Assembly: GCF_022539315.1 (NCBI RefSeq)
Contig: NC_066314.1
Location: forward strand, 39,493,180 to 39,557,179
DNA: 64,000 nucleotides
Reading direction: 5' to 3'
Origin: Serinus canaria
Lineage: Eukaryota; Chordata; Aves; Passeriformes; Fringillidae
Of the stretch, positions 52,036-64,000 are shown piece after piece. Made by a program: the position numbers and the translations under genes. Position 1 is the first letter of the stretch. Every line of letters starts with the position of its first letter. The notes beneath the pieces were generated by a model. The model did not search any database and had not been told where the DNA came from. It was given only the letters and a program-made list of their open reading frames with translations.

Positions 52036-53650
52036 TAAGTGAGGAGTAGATATTATAGTTTTATACACTAAGGCAGCATAAATAAAAGTTTAACCCTTGG
52101 CAAATGTATTATTAAAATAAATTCCACCCAGAATTTTTATTTTCAATATTTTGTGTAGAATAGACTATTTAAAAGGGGATATTGACTGGATATTCAGATT
52201 AGAGGCAGTTCCAATACTACTGAGGTTGTTTGTATACAATAATTCATTGATAAAAGGTGTAAAATACCTTTATGTTAATATCTTCCTGATTTATATTTGT
52301 TTTGTTTGTGTAAACCAAGTTTATTAAAATGGTTATCTAAAATAAGTTTCTTCATTCTGGTTAGACTACATTGCATTTATGGCTGCTCTTATCTAGACTT
52401 CAGGTTTCATTTTATGAGATAGCCATTATTTTACAGCATGAAGCAAAACCAATTCAAGGATAGAAAATTAGACTTTCAGCAAGTTTTAGAGCTGATAGGA
52501 TATTTAAAGTGATGAGTTCAAGATCTACCAAAGTAGAAACGTTGCAGTTTTGTTGGAGTAGCTATAAAATGGAATGAAAAATGATGATAATGGAGGTAAT
52601 TAAAAGAAATCTGAACAATAGATTTGATTGCTTAAGACTGTGAACTTCAACTTCATATTATAGACATTGTTATTGAAGGGTTTCCTGGCAAGATCAAAAC
52701 CAGTTTTTTGAAACTTATTTTCCACATGCTTTATACTTTCACTTAACTGCCCTTCTGTGATCTTTGATTTACCAATATGAAACCATTTAGATTCCAATTT
52801 AAGGCTGATTAGTCTTAAATGAATACTTCAATATTCATTCTTTATTAAAAGTAATATTTGCAATAATTTGCATTCTATGAACGTGGTTTTCAGGTTTTGA
52901 CTTTCCTTACCTCTTCCAGAGAGCTATAAGGATTTTTAATTCATTTAATTTATTAATAATTCTCTTTCTGAGGAACAGTAGATGTCAGATTTTCTTATAA
53001 TTGGAGAAAAAATTTTATATCTATATTATGAGTAAATTTGGAATGTATGTTATTCTGGTTCCAGATATTCACCAGTGTTGGAACACATGCCATCACAAAT
53101 AGTACAGAAATAAATAAAAATCCCTTGTCTGTTGAAATCACTGATGATTCCAACTCTATGTTTAAAAAAGAAAAAAAAAATCTTTAAAAACCACACCAAA
53201 TCTTCTCTCCACTGTTTTCTTAAAACAGAAGTTTTTAATGAGTAAAAATGAACAACAGTAAAAAAAAATAAGCTATCTGAAAAAATGTTTTTGAAAATAA
53301 ATGTTTATCCTCAAAACTTATTGCATTTTATATGTGATTCATTTTAAAGAGTTGCTGTATTTATTCCTCATTTCATTCATGCTGATGAGACTATATAGTG
53401 AAGTTTTAGATTACTGATCTGAACGAAACAGAGACTTTCTCTGCATGAAAGCATTCAAGTAGGATTATAGATGTGATTGTCTAAAAAATGAAATCTGTGT
53501 CCTTTGACAGTCTAATCATTATCTTGATGCTTTTGGAGTATTCCAAATCTCGTTAAAATCTAGCTGATATGAATTAATTTAGAGATAATGTGTTTATATT
53601 TTGGATTTAAAAGCAACCAAAGAGCATAAGCAAGATTTTATGAGCAAAAC
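52036..53650. other. AT-rich noncoding sequence
   Basis: Nothing recognised apart from short A runs near 53167-53180. Confidence 0.55.
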
Positions 53651-53822
53651 AATATATATAACATATATATATTATAATATAATATAATATAATATAATAT
53701 AATATAATATAATATAATATAATATAATATAATATAATATAATATAATATAATATAATATAATATGTTGATTTTATATATATATATATATCATATATATT
53801 TTATATATATATATAATATATT
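53651..53822. repeat. (AATAT)n array flanked by (TA)n
   Basis: About 94 bases (53672-53765) form a nearly perfect five-base array of roughly eighteen AATAT units, flanked on both sides by alternating TA stretches (53651-53671 and 53771-53822). The whole block contains only A and T apart from single C and G interruptions. The flanking TA parts can pair with each other, so cruciform formation is possible. Confidence 0.98.
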
Positions 53823-54675
53823 AGGATTCTGATTCACTAATCTAGATAAACTAATTCATCCAACTAAGTGAATTGTTGCAGTTATGTTGAACAGTTTATG
53901 GGCGCAACTACCTCTCTTAGGACAGCTCTCTAGCACTGTTCTGGGAAAGGTGTTTTCATTTCTGGGGTGCTTAAAAGTTCTAATTAGGGAGTCCAAAGAT
54001 GTTTCCCCTTCCAAGGGGTTTTAAAACAAATCTTCCCTCAGGTGTGCATGAGTTTACCATAGAATATTTTATTACAATCAGATTATGAGTAAAATTATGA
54101 GTAAAATATTACTAAAAGTGGATAAAGTGAATAAACTGAAAATCAGATGCAATCAAAGTGAAATTTAGGGCTCTTGCCTTCTAAAAGACATTTAAGAGCT
54201 TAGCAATTGATTCCAACTGAAATTTAGAATGGAAACTCTAAAAAGCCCTACTTAATAGACCCCTGTCTTTATGCCCCAAAGTATCCTTTAAAACCCATCA
54301 GTTTGCTGGGTCACATGACTTTCTAATAGCTTCCTCTCTAGAACAGAAACAGCACTGAATACTAAAAATTAAAACATGACCACAGGATAAAAGTCACTGT
54401 TGAAGGACAATTTACTGTCTTAGACTTCATGTTGTAACTCTGTTTACACTGTATGGACAGCTCAAGTCTGTTCTTGTCCATGAGTCTGCTCCTCCTCCTT
54501 GTGGATGTACATCACTCTGTGAATTCAATTTCCAAGACCTGCAGTAGGGTTTTTTCAGCAATGCAGACATATCTGATGACTTTCAGGGTATACTGCCATT
54601 AAGTATGAGATTTCTATTGCTCTTCTGACCAAAGGGATAGATGCTTCTTTAGAGGGTATTCTCCCCTAAGAATTG
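53823..54675. other. Noncoding sequence
   Basis: No gene or repeat family is recognised. Confidence 0.55.
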
Positions 54676-55233
54676 TGTTGTGGTTTAATCCCAGCCAGCA
54701 ACTCAGCCCCACAGAGTTGCTTGCTCCCTCTCCCTGGTGGGATGGGGGAAAGAATCAAAAGTGTGAAACACAAAACCTATGAGCTGATATAAAGACAGTT
54801 TAATAAACAGAGCAACAGCTGTGTCTGCCATCAAAGCAAATCAGGGAATTAATTCACTTCCCATGAGCAGGCAGGTGTTCACCCACCTCCAGAAGCACAG
54901 GGCTTCATTGTGCATTATGCTCCTTTGGAAGAAAAATGCCATCACTCTGTCTTCCTCCTTCTACTGCTGTACATGCTGAGCATGAAGCCACAGGTCTGGA
55001 CCATTGGTCAGTTGGGGACAGTTGTCCTGGCTGTGTCACTTCCCAGCTCCCTGTGAATCTCTCTTGTGGGAAGGGGTCGAAAAGACCTTGACTCTGTGCG
55101 AGCATTGTTCAGTATTTGACCAATAATGAAATATTTTGGAATTATCAGCACTGTTTCCATCACAAATCCAGAATGTAGACCCAGATGTAACCTGCTGCAT
55201 TAAAAATTTAGTCTACTCCTGCCAAAACCAGCA
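54676..55233 (-). mobile_element. Solo LTR of an ERVL-like endogenous retrovirus, minus strand
   Basis: This LTR lies in antisense orientation. On the plus strand it begins 'tgttgtggtttaatcccagc', the complement of the terminal 'ggttaaaccacaaca' type end. It continues with 'ctccctggtgggatggggg', 'gatataaagacagtttaata' (complement of an ATTAAA signal region), 'catgagcaggcaggtgttca', and 'ttggtcagttggggacag'. It closes with 'gaccttgactctgtgcgag' and 'gccaaaaccagca'. TG/CA ends are preserved. The core promoter TATA is mutated ('gctcagcatgtacag' on -). It is related to but distinct from the two sense LTRs. The minus-strand frame at 54905-55105 is internal to it and not a gene. Confidence 0.92.
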
Positions 55234-56793
55234 TAATAGTCACATAAAAAGGTAGGGTTTCTGAAATTATTTTTCTCCATGTTAATTTTTGTGAAATATT
55301 AAAAAGAGTAGCACGATGCAAGCTGTTTTAGAGGACTAGCTGGGACAAGGTTAAGCAGATTCCAGTTAGTTACCTGAGATTATACATGCATAAAATCACT
55401 GATGGCAATAGAGTGCCACAGGTGTAGTGGAAAATATAATCAGAGGACAATGAAGCTACACACTTGTAATTGAGGTGTAATTTGATGTGCAAAGTATTTA
55501 TTAGTCTATTAAAGGAACAGGTTGACTTTCAGGTTGAGTTTGTTTGGCTGGCAGAGGAGATTTTCTAATATTCACTGCTAGCAGTTTTATTATAGGTATC
55601 ATTGGGACATAATGAACAGAGAATTAAATGATCATTTTCAATGTAGGATTGAATTTTAAAGAAAAACCTAACCTATTGTTGAGTGAAATTACAATAAATG
55701 TTGTCTAACAGAAACACAGTTTGAATAAGACAGTTGTGAATTTGGGAGAGGAAGGGAAATCTTGTGCATTATAAGAAAAACCTGTTTTCTTAGAAATCAG
55801 TCATATATGAAGGAAATGCTATTACTGCCTCAGCTTTGAATTCACCTTACTGAAGTCTCTGCCTCATTGTGCACCTTTCATTGTACTACTAAGCCTTTTC
55901 TCCAGTCCTCCTTGTCTCCTGCTGCAAGGGAGCTTTCAAATGTCTGCTGGGGGACAAGGGAAAAGAGTTGGCTTTCTTACAGATACTTTGGTTACACCTT
56001 TTTAAGGAAATGCATCTGTGAATTAAATATTTATGAAGTGCTATTCCAAACTAGATCCTGGACTCTTCTAAACCTATATCTGTTTTCTGACTGTGTAAAA
56101 TATTGGAGGCAGTAACTAAATATCTGAAATGGAGGGATGATACAATCTGGCTTGTGAAAGATTCAGAATGAAGTGAAGTGCTTTGAGTTTAATGTTAATG
56201 AGTGAAACTTAATCTTTTTTTAAGTCTCATTTTTCATAACTCTGGCAGTTATGTCCTTTCTGGCCCACAGAAAATTGAATTAAGTGACTAGAATAGGAAC
56301 ATCAACAGAAATATTGTTTCAAAACTGCTTCTCTTAATCCAGAAGAATGAAGGTCTCAGTCTGTTGGTTTTTTTTTCCTGGTGCAGATTGAAATTTCAGT
56401 GACAATTTTATGAGAGTTATATTTATCAAATAACAGATTAAAACTGCAGATAAAATTGTACCAAGAATTCTTGTAATATCAACTTTTTCTCCGTGCATTA
56501 TTTTGTGCAGTGACTGTTTTTTTATTCTTGCATGTATCATAAAGACTTCACTTTTACAAATGCTGAATGTCAGGTTGGTATTTAATAAAATAAAATTAAT
56601 TCTGTGCCACTAATTCTCTGAGCAGCTGCTACTGAGACGGAGATTCACCTTTTCTTGGTAGGATAAAGACAGCTATTATAAAGACAGAGAATATTGCAGA
56701 AAAATATTTGGCTTTCTGTTGCATTTAAACACTTTTTTCCTTTAAGGAAAATTACATTGGTTGACTTAGAAGTTACCAGTTATATAAAGTATG
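55234..56793. other. AT-rich noncoding sequence
   Basis: No gene or repeat family is recognised. The frame at 55867-56115 has no domain. Confidence 0.55.
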
Positions 56794-56942
56794 CCCTTTT
56801 TTCTTTTTTTTCCCCTCTTTTTTCCTCTTCCTCCTCCTCTCCCCTTTCTGTTTAATTTTTCTTTTTTTAATCTTTATTTTATATTATCTATTCTCTGTTT
56901 TCTAATTTATTTCTCCTCTTTGTTTTCCGTTTCTTGCTTTAG
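56794..56942 (+). repeat. Long pyrimidine-rich tract ending in AG
   Basis: About 150 bases dominated by C and T, with CCT and CTTTT units, ending in 'ttcttgctttag'. It is a mirror-type, triplex-capable sequence and also looks like an exaggerated splice acceptor. No exon-like sequence follows, so it is listed as low complexity. Confidence 0.85.
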
Positions 56943-57779
56943 ATTTTTCTCCCACAGAATAAGAATACCATATACTATATGGTAGAATTCTAGATGATGA
57001 CTGGAAAATTCTTAGGTATTACCATATTGCAAGTAAGAATATAAATATTCATGACATTACATGCAGATTATTTCTGATTAATGCTGTCATGAATCAGTGT
57101 TTTAAAGTCTTTTAAAGGATCACCATTTTAGGTAGTGGTAAAAGCAGGTTTGATATACAAGCAAAAGCATGCCAACTTTAATTGGCAAAGTTCACTCTAC
57201 TGCTTACTAAATGGTTTAAGCACACAGAGAAAAAACAAACTAAAACCTAAAATCAATCAATGTAATCCCAAAATCAATTAAAAATTATCTGTGTGGAAGA
57301 TGGAAAGAGGAAAGGGTGAGGGTAGAAAAGGATAAGGATAAAAAGGAAGAAGGAAGACCCTCCCACTTAATCACAAGGTTTAGGCTAGACCTCCTTGCTA
57401 AAATGGGCCCCAAACATGACCAATAGTTTTGGCCTAAAGGCTTAACAGCACTCGAAACAGCATTTAATTGACAGCTTAAGTCAAGCAGTTTAACAAAAGA
57501 TTCATACTGAATCTAAAGTATTGGAGAATCTAGCAGAGCAACATTCACAGTACCTTTGCTATATCATATTCACACTCACATGAACACAGATTTAAAGGAG
57601 CAGGTGCAGATCCAAAACAGGGAGAGTGAATGCACTTCAGAAGGTTTAAAAGGTGAGAATACACAGCCTGTGAAGAGTTGTTGCAGCTTTGGGAGTTTCG
57701 TCTGACACAGGAGGAAAACAAACTATACCCAGTGCAAACTGCAGCGTAAATACTAAAATGTCACTGAAAAGAAAGTAGT
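56943..57779. other. AT-rich noncoding sequence
   Basis: Nothing recognised; a purine-rich patch lies at about 57299-57357. Confidence 0.5.
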
Positions 57780-58700
57780 GGGTATCTTTTACTGTGACTG
57801 TAGTAAGGCCTTTGAACCTTCCCCATAAAAGCCTCAGAGGAGGCTAATGATGCTTGGGTTGGATGTACAGACAGCTGGACTGAAAACTGGCCAAATACCT
57901 GGGCCCAGAGGGAGGTGTTCGGTGGCACAAGGTGTAACCGGAGGCTGGAGTGTCTAACTGGTCTAACTGGAGTGCATCAGCTCAGGAGACCATATTGGGT
58001 CTGGTTTTGTTCAATATCCTTGTAAATGATGGGGATGAGTGGACACAGAGTACACCTCAGCAGGTTCACTGCTGACACAAAACTGGGGCCAGTCCTGATA
58101 CACCAGGGGGTCAGGCTGCCATCCAGAGGGACCTCAACACCATGGACAGATGTGCTGGCAGGATCCTCTATAAGTTCAGTAAGGGGAAGTATGAAGTCCA
58201 GCACTGGGGGAGGAACAACCCCATTCACCAAAACATTCTGGGTGGCAGGTTTTCTGGAAAACACCTTTGATATAAAGGACCTGGAGGTTGTGGTGGAACC
58301 CAGGCTGACCATGAGTCAGCCCTGTGCCCTTGTGTCAAAGGTGGCTTATGGTATCCCAGCTTGCATTTGGCAAATTTTTGTCTGTGGGTGCCAACCTGCT
58401 GCTGAGGTTACACCAGGGGTACACTCTCCAGTTTTGGGCTCAGTACCAGAGACCCAGGCACACTGGAGAGAGACCATTGAAGGGGCACAAAGATGATTAA
58501 GGGACAGGAGCATGTCTTCTATGAGAAAAGGCTGAGACAGCTGGAACTAAGCTGTCTCAGCCTTTAGCCCAGTTCAGGGAAGGTTTTATCAGAATATATA
58601 AACACCTGAAGAAAATGTGCAACGAAGATGGAGCCTGGCTTTTTACAGCAGTGCCCAGCAACAGGACCAAGAGGAATTTGAGTTTACAACAAACTTAGTG
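57780..58700 (+). mobile_element. CR1 LINE fragment, reverse transcriptase C-terminal half
   Basis: The longest CR1 piece. Near 57788-57817 one frame reads YCDCSKAFE, a decayed form of the reverse transcriptase motif DFSKAFD. Near 58001-58030 the frame reads VLFNILVND. At 58065-58085 FTADTKL replaces the catalytic FADDTKL, losing the first of the two aspartates. Then RDLNTMDRCAG and a degraded QCALVSK block follow. From 58480 the 'agatgattaagggacaggag' region and 'gtgcccagcaacaggaccaag' continue toward the 3'UTR, but the terminal octamers are absent, so the 3' end is lost. Stops and frame changes make it non-functional. The 156-codon frame at 58026-58496 is its best surviving piece. Confidence 0.94.
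58527..58565. repeat. Perfect 16-base-arm inverted repeat inside CR1
   Basis: AAAGGCTGAGACAGCT (58527-58542) and its exact reverse complement (58550-58565) are separated by seven bases. The left arm corresponds to ordinary CR1 sequence. The right arm departs from what the family normally has there, so it was probably created by a local event rather than inherited. Confidence 0.95.
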
Positions 58701-61700
58701 TCCAATAATGATGTGACACAGCTAGCAATGGTTTTCTCAGGTTCATTGTGCTTGCCATTGTTCACCTTAGCAGTATTTCCTCCAAGAATTATTTGTGTGC
58801 CTTCTTCTGATATGTGGCTTATTTATGTTTTACCCTGTGTGTTTCTCCTTTATAACTTACAAAGGCCAGAGTGCATGAGAACTTCTTTCAAAACCTGTAT
58901 TCTGTATTTATGTCTGTAAGAATTGGGGGAAAAAAAGTTTCCATGCAGTTCAATCAATCAAACTTGCTTGTAAGAGTAAATAGCTAAATAAGAACAGCAA
59001 CAGCAAGAAGATGGAAAAAATCTTGGAAGGATCACTGCAAGGTCACCTCAACCACTCTTTCGATACAACACAGGACTCTTTATGTTTATATGGTTTTGAG
59101 TGCATATTTACCTAATTCCTTTTTGAAGCCCTCAGTGATATATATTTAGAGACATTCAGCCATCTATTCTCATGATTTACTTTTCTTTTAGGTTTTTAGA
59201 AAACCTTTTTTTAGTTCAATCTCCCTTTTTTTCTTTTTTTCTTTTTTCTTTTAATTATTTTTCCTATTTTACAATTAAATCCATCGCATTTTTTAGTGCA
59301 CATTTAACTCAGAAAACACAATACTCACACAAATATCTTTCAATATTTTTTTAGCTGTAAATGTCTAGGGTTTAAGATAAATATTTCTTTTTATTTATTT
59401 AATTGGGCAAGACTTTATCTTTTTTATTGTGGCTGTTGTTTCATTAGGTTTTTTTTCCTCTGGACTGCATTTCTGCATAAAACATCTTAAAGTTCATGGA
59501 CAAAAATGGATTAAATACTCCAGTTGAGGACCTACACTGGGGAATGGGGGAAAGCCTCATGACTTTTCCAGGGAAAGTTCCTTTTTCTGTCAATGAGAAG
59601 AAATAATGCCATTGAAGTCATTAAAATTATTTTGATTTACCTCAGTTAAAGTCTGGTAATTAATCAATACAAGTGATTTAAAACATCTCCTAAGATAGTT
59701 TAACGATTTAGCCACATGTTTTGACCATGTGTTTCTTTCAGTTGAGTCATTTATGAATCTTAATTTATACACTGACATATTGAATTGTAATGACAGGGCA
59801 AGTTCCCAATTGCCATTGCATGCAACAAGCAGAAACATTATTTATGAGCAACCTGTAATCTCTAAGCAATATATTGACAATGTAAATCATTAACTAAAAG
59901 TAGATTGGAAACCTTTGAATCTATTCTGAATGTGATGGTCTTTAATGAATAGGGGGGAAAAAAAGAAGGGGAAAATTGGTGTGTATGTTTAATTTATATA
60001 AATAATTCATTAAAATGCTTTATTTACAGATAAGGTCAGCATTCAGATGGAGTTACTAGCCATTCCTTGCTGCCATATTTAAATGAAAATAAAAAAGAAC
60101 CTTTTAAAATAATGTATAAGCTTCATTAAAGAAAATTTGATCAAATACTGTAAAGAGCAACCTGATTATCGATGGACTATGGGACATCTTGTGCAATCAG
60201 TTTCTTCCATGTCTGCTTTTAAATAAAACTATTCTCACATTCAATCTTTCCACTTAAGCTCTAAATTCTTGATCACCAATAGAACTATGCACATTTCCTG
60301 CCCATTGTACCAATAGCTAGTGATATAAAGCTATATCCTGAATATTGCTGTGTTCTCTCAAGACTGGATAAGATCATTAATTACACAGATAGGTTTCGAT
60401 GCTCGTTAACTTTCAGACACTTAGACATGGATTTCCTGAGAAAAATGTGCAGATTTCTAATGGATCATCTGGTAGGCTGATGTTATAAAATAGCATGAGA
60501 GCCAGCTGGATGAATTTGTAACACAAGGATAAGTGTCTCTTATAAAGAATGCCTTTTGTCTTCTACAAAAAAGGAAATGTTCAAATTGTATTTTCACTTA
60601 AAAAACCCAGAATTAGGGTTAACACATAAGAGAGTAGGATTTGACTGCTTTACATAGATAGGATAAAAGGCTGTTTTTTTTTTTTTTAATCTCTTCTTTG
60701 CTTCACATCTATTTGGAGGTGTCCAGCATTCTGAGTGCATGGCAAGAAAGCACATAAGACATAGAAAAGGCACAAAAGCTTCATAAAGTAATTTGGAAAT
60801 CTCAGTTCCAACTTTCTTGTGCTATACAACTTTCCAAATTTTTGCAGACCTCAAGTAGCTTGTGCTTCTAAAATCAATATTGCATTGGGTGAAGAACACA
60901 CTGAAGCTTGATTGTGAATTGATTTACTGGATTTTTTTTGTCTCCCATTCCAGGACAGCAGACCCTACTTATTATAGTAGCTAGATGAGTGAAGTAGTAT
61001 GCAAGCTTGTGACAGGATTTCAAATGATCAGAGATTAATTGAAAGCAAAGGAGATAATTCTGATCCCAGTGTTAAGTGTATTCAGGAATTCTGAAAAATG
61101 TGGTTGGCATTTTTGTAACATTCATTACTATTTTTGCCATCACTCTTGTGGAGACTCTGTTAAATTAGTTTTCAAACACGTTTCAGACTGTACTTGCACT
61201 GAGCCTAAAACCCAGGCCTCAGTAACTGGCTTTTCTATTACAAGGCTTCCACTCCAGTGCTAACTCCATAGCAAGTGTTAGGTTGCAGCCAAGCTAATCC
61301 ACCCAAAAATGCCTTTGTTGTGCTGATCCTAACAGGAAGAGAGGAAAAGGAGAAAGCCTAAGAGATCACTTGTTTACTATCCTTTTTACTTCTGATAAAA
61401 TCATTTTTTTGCATGACTGCTGTCACTCCACTGTCTCATAAACCTAGAGTTATCACCTTCCATTCTGAGAAAGGGAATAATCATTTATCTGGTTATTAAC
61501 TGACAATATTTCATTATTGTGAGTGCTCTTTATTTGCATACTTTTTATTCCCTATTTCCAGCTGCGACTTTTTGGTCATCTTCTGGCTTAATGGTTTTGG
61601 AATTAACTTTCTTTTTACAGTCTTTGTTACTATTTTCCTAATCTTAAACAGCTAGTATTTAATCTCTTTAAAAATCTGCAATATAATTCTTTAACAGTCA

Positions 61701-64000
61701 CATTGTTTTTCTGATCACCTTAGCCTGCATAAAATCTTGTGCAGTGGAATCATCTGGTATCAAATCTAAGCATTCCTACTGCTTTTGAAGGAATGGCACT
61801 AAACTTGTATTTCAGATTGTCACCTTGTTTCCTCCATAATTTAGCTACTTCTTGTCTCTTGTATCTTGGATGAGCTTGTGTTTGATACATACTTCTGCAT
61901 ATAGAAATGTCATTTATTTTGGATGACGGTTTCAAGCACTGAATCCACTCTAAAACTATTTTTGATGCAAGTAAAATTTAATCCATAATCTTGCAGGGGA
62001 TTTTTTCTCTACCATGAATGGATTACAGGTGATTGTGGTTTGAAAAAGAAGTAGAATTTGCAAAATTGCAACTTTTATATATTTTGTAATTGTTAGCATA
62101 AATTTCTGCTCTTTTATCACTTTTTTCAGTGAGTCCAGTCATATCAGAGATGGATCCAGAGATCCAGGAAGGCTGAAGTGAAAATCCTTCATCTGTGAAG
62201 AATAATGTGAAAAAGATTTCACACAGTGTTCTTTGTCCTTTGGTCCTTTAATGTGCACCAAATTATTTGCAAACACTGTGTCTTCAAGATCCAGTGACTG
62301 GCAGGCATACACTCAGAAAAGGTACAAAATAATAATCTTTAGAACTATAGCTTTCATTAAATAAAAAGTAAAAGGTGCAGTAAATGGAAAGTTGTTATTT
62401 CAAACAATGAAGGTCACATAGGTGCTTTTTCCTGGACACAGCTGGACTGATATACAGAAGGTTGCTTTAATTATAAAGAAGCAGACTCTTCACATTAAAT
62501 GGTGTATGACCAAACAAGCTGCCTTCATTTGACTTTCCAGACAGCTGGAGCTGAATTCAGAGACAGATAATTGCCGTGGGGACCTTTCTCTGGCAAGCAG
62601 CCCATTGGTACTCTTGGGGGGTGGAGAGGCTTCACACAGAAAGCTTAAAAAGCATCTGGGCTGCTGTTGTGCAGAATGCAACTGCTGACAGATTTACCAT
62701 CTGTCTTTGAGAAAGACAACAGCTAGGGAAGCCCAGATACCACTACTCTTCAGTAGAAAGCCCCTTGTCAATCAAACCCTCCTCATTACAGCTGAGAGAA
62801 CTTGAATTGCAGCTAAGTGAAAAAGAAATATCAAGAGGTGAGTTTACTTTTATTTGTGTGTGAGTAGGTGAAAAATCCTGGAACACTAGGAAACAGCAAA
62901 ATGTAAACACATTTGTGTTATTCATCACATAAACCTTCTCCATGAGAATAGTTTTACAGACCTACCAACAGTAACTGTGTTCCTATCCCCACTAAAAAGA
63001 GTCACGTTGTGATAGCACAGAATAATGAATTCACAATATATACTATACTATTGTAAATACTTCAGATTTTTTTTTTTTGTAAATTGTCATTAACTGCAAA
63101 AGTTCCTTTCTTTCCTGTGTTTGTAGGCAATAGAACAGAATGTATCTATCTTAAAAAGGAACTTCAAAACTCTAACCATTGGTATAAAAAAAAGACATGC
63201 AGTCATCCAAAATATTGTGTACTTGCTATACACAAAATTAAGTCTGTGGCCTAGCATAATTTGTAAAGAATCAGTCAAAATTAAGAAGAAAACATAAATG
63301 TTTTTTAAAAAGCTGCAGTGCCAATATTTTCAGCTCACTAAAGCACATATAAAAACATATGTCAATGCATAATACCTGCAGGTCTGAAAGACGTTCATTC
63401 AACCCAACAGTTCATAAAAATGCCATGAAATATGAAAAATGGAATTAGGGTTCTATAAATAATAGTCTTTCTTAAGCCTTCAAGAGAGTACATATATTTG
63501 TGCAAGATTTAAGTTCCTTCCTGAAATATGTAAAAAAATTTCCCTGTTACTATCCCTGCATTTCTGAAGTTGACCAATGTGTATTGTGTGTTTAAAAAGA
63601 GTAAATAGTTTATGGCTCATGTTCTTCAGAACCAAGTTTCAGTTTAATGGGAACATAGAAGAATACTGAACATGACATATAGCTGTCATGTGAAAGTTGA
63701 AAACACATGTGTTTGTATAGGTGTGCGTGTATATTTTTTATCACAAATATATAGATGGCTGAGAACAGGTAGCTGCCATAAAATGATTTTTTGTGTGAGA
63801 AATTTTCATGGGTCTTCTTACCTCAAGTACTTTACTGCAAATCTAGAGGGAGAGAGGAGGAACATATTAAAGGATTTTCCTTCAAGCTCCATGACTGCAA
63901 AATTCTAAAATCCAACTTCTCCCTCTATATGCATGCAGTATAGAAAGGATGCATTGCAAGATGTAGGAAATTATGCAATTTAATAATGAGGCCTGAATAC
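58701..64000. other. AT-rich noncoding sequence to window end
   Basis: No gene is recognised. A T/C-rich tract at about 59185-59255, a T run at about 60674-60687 and another at about 63069-63079 are the only simple repeats of note. The segments at about 60000-60330 and 62480-62720 are repeat-free with mixed composition and could be conserved noncoding elements, but nothing in the sequence proves it. Frames at 58617-58919, 61039-61263 and 63672-63908 show no domain. Confidence 0.5.

Noticed and set aside
53651..53822. CRISPR-like or satellite array
   Set aside because: There are no spacers; it is a plain pentamer microsatellite with TA flanks.
58026..58496. 156-codon frame as an independent gene
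   Set aside because: It is the decayed reverse transcriptase region of a CR1 element.
59010..59160. Possible minus-strand CR1 3' fragment ('ggaaggatcactgcaaggtc')
   Set aside because: The similarity to CR1 is limited to short words and the diagnostic terminal octamers are absent.

Overview
This window looks like noncoding DNA from a bird nuclear genome, probably a songbird or another neoavian. The evidence is the mobile-element content. There are five 5'-truncated CR1 LINE fragments whose 3' ends match the avian CR1 type, three solo LTRs of the ERVL-like type common in songbirds, strongly AT-rich unique sequence, simple repeats, and very few CpG dinucleotides. Nothing suggests a bacterium, phage or plasmid: no operons, no long intact reading frames and no CRISPR array.

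No intact protein-coding gene can be supported. The longest reading frames are about 60-156 codons. They are either pieces of CR1 (58026-58496 on +, 17105-17503 on -) or frames of a length expected by chance in AT-rich DNA. The window is best read as a gene desert or the inside of a very long intron.

Layout: 1-9 kb is unique sequence with one CR1 tail (1526-1830), an unidentified 195-base sequence present twice (4576-4770 and 6115-6309), and a small CpG-bearing pocket beside an RFX X-box-like motif (7377-7390). The stretch 9-25 kb is mostly featureless, with a TAG microsatellite, an A28 run, a minus-strand CR1 fragment (16719-17515) and a G/T-only tract (19417-19560). From 25 to 29 kb there is a short CR1 tail, a solo LTR (27674-28159) and a regulatory-looking unique segment with two near-perfect palindromes. 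From 37 to 44 kb there is a protein-like minus-strand frame behind a splice-acceptor-like site (37462-37684), an unidentified GC-richer block with LTR-like signals (37840-39050), a possible noncoding exon (42725-42831) and a second solo LTR (43565-44155). From 47 to 59 kb there is an A/C-only tract, a CR1 tail, a 5-base microsatellite array (53651-53822), a minus-strand solo LTR (54676-55233), a long pyrimidine tract and the longest CR1 fragment (57780-58700), which holds a striking perfect hairpin. The last 5 kb shows nothing I can name.

No genes work together here. The functional candidates are putative regulatory segments and an unidentified repeat family. All repeat identifications are from memory of family consensus features, not from a search, and identities are by-eye estimates.
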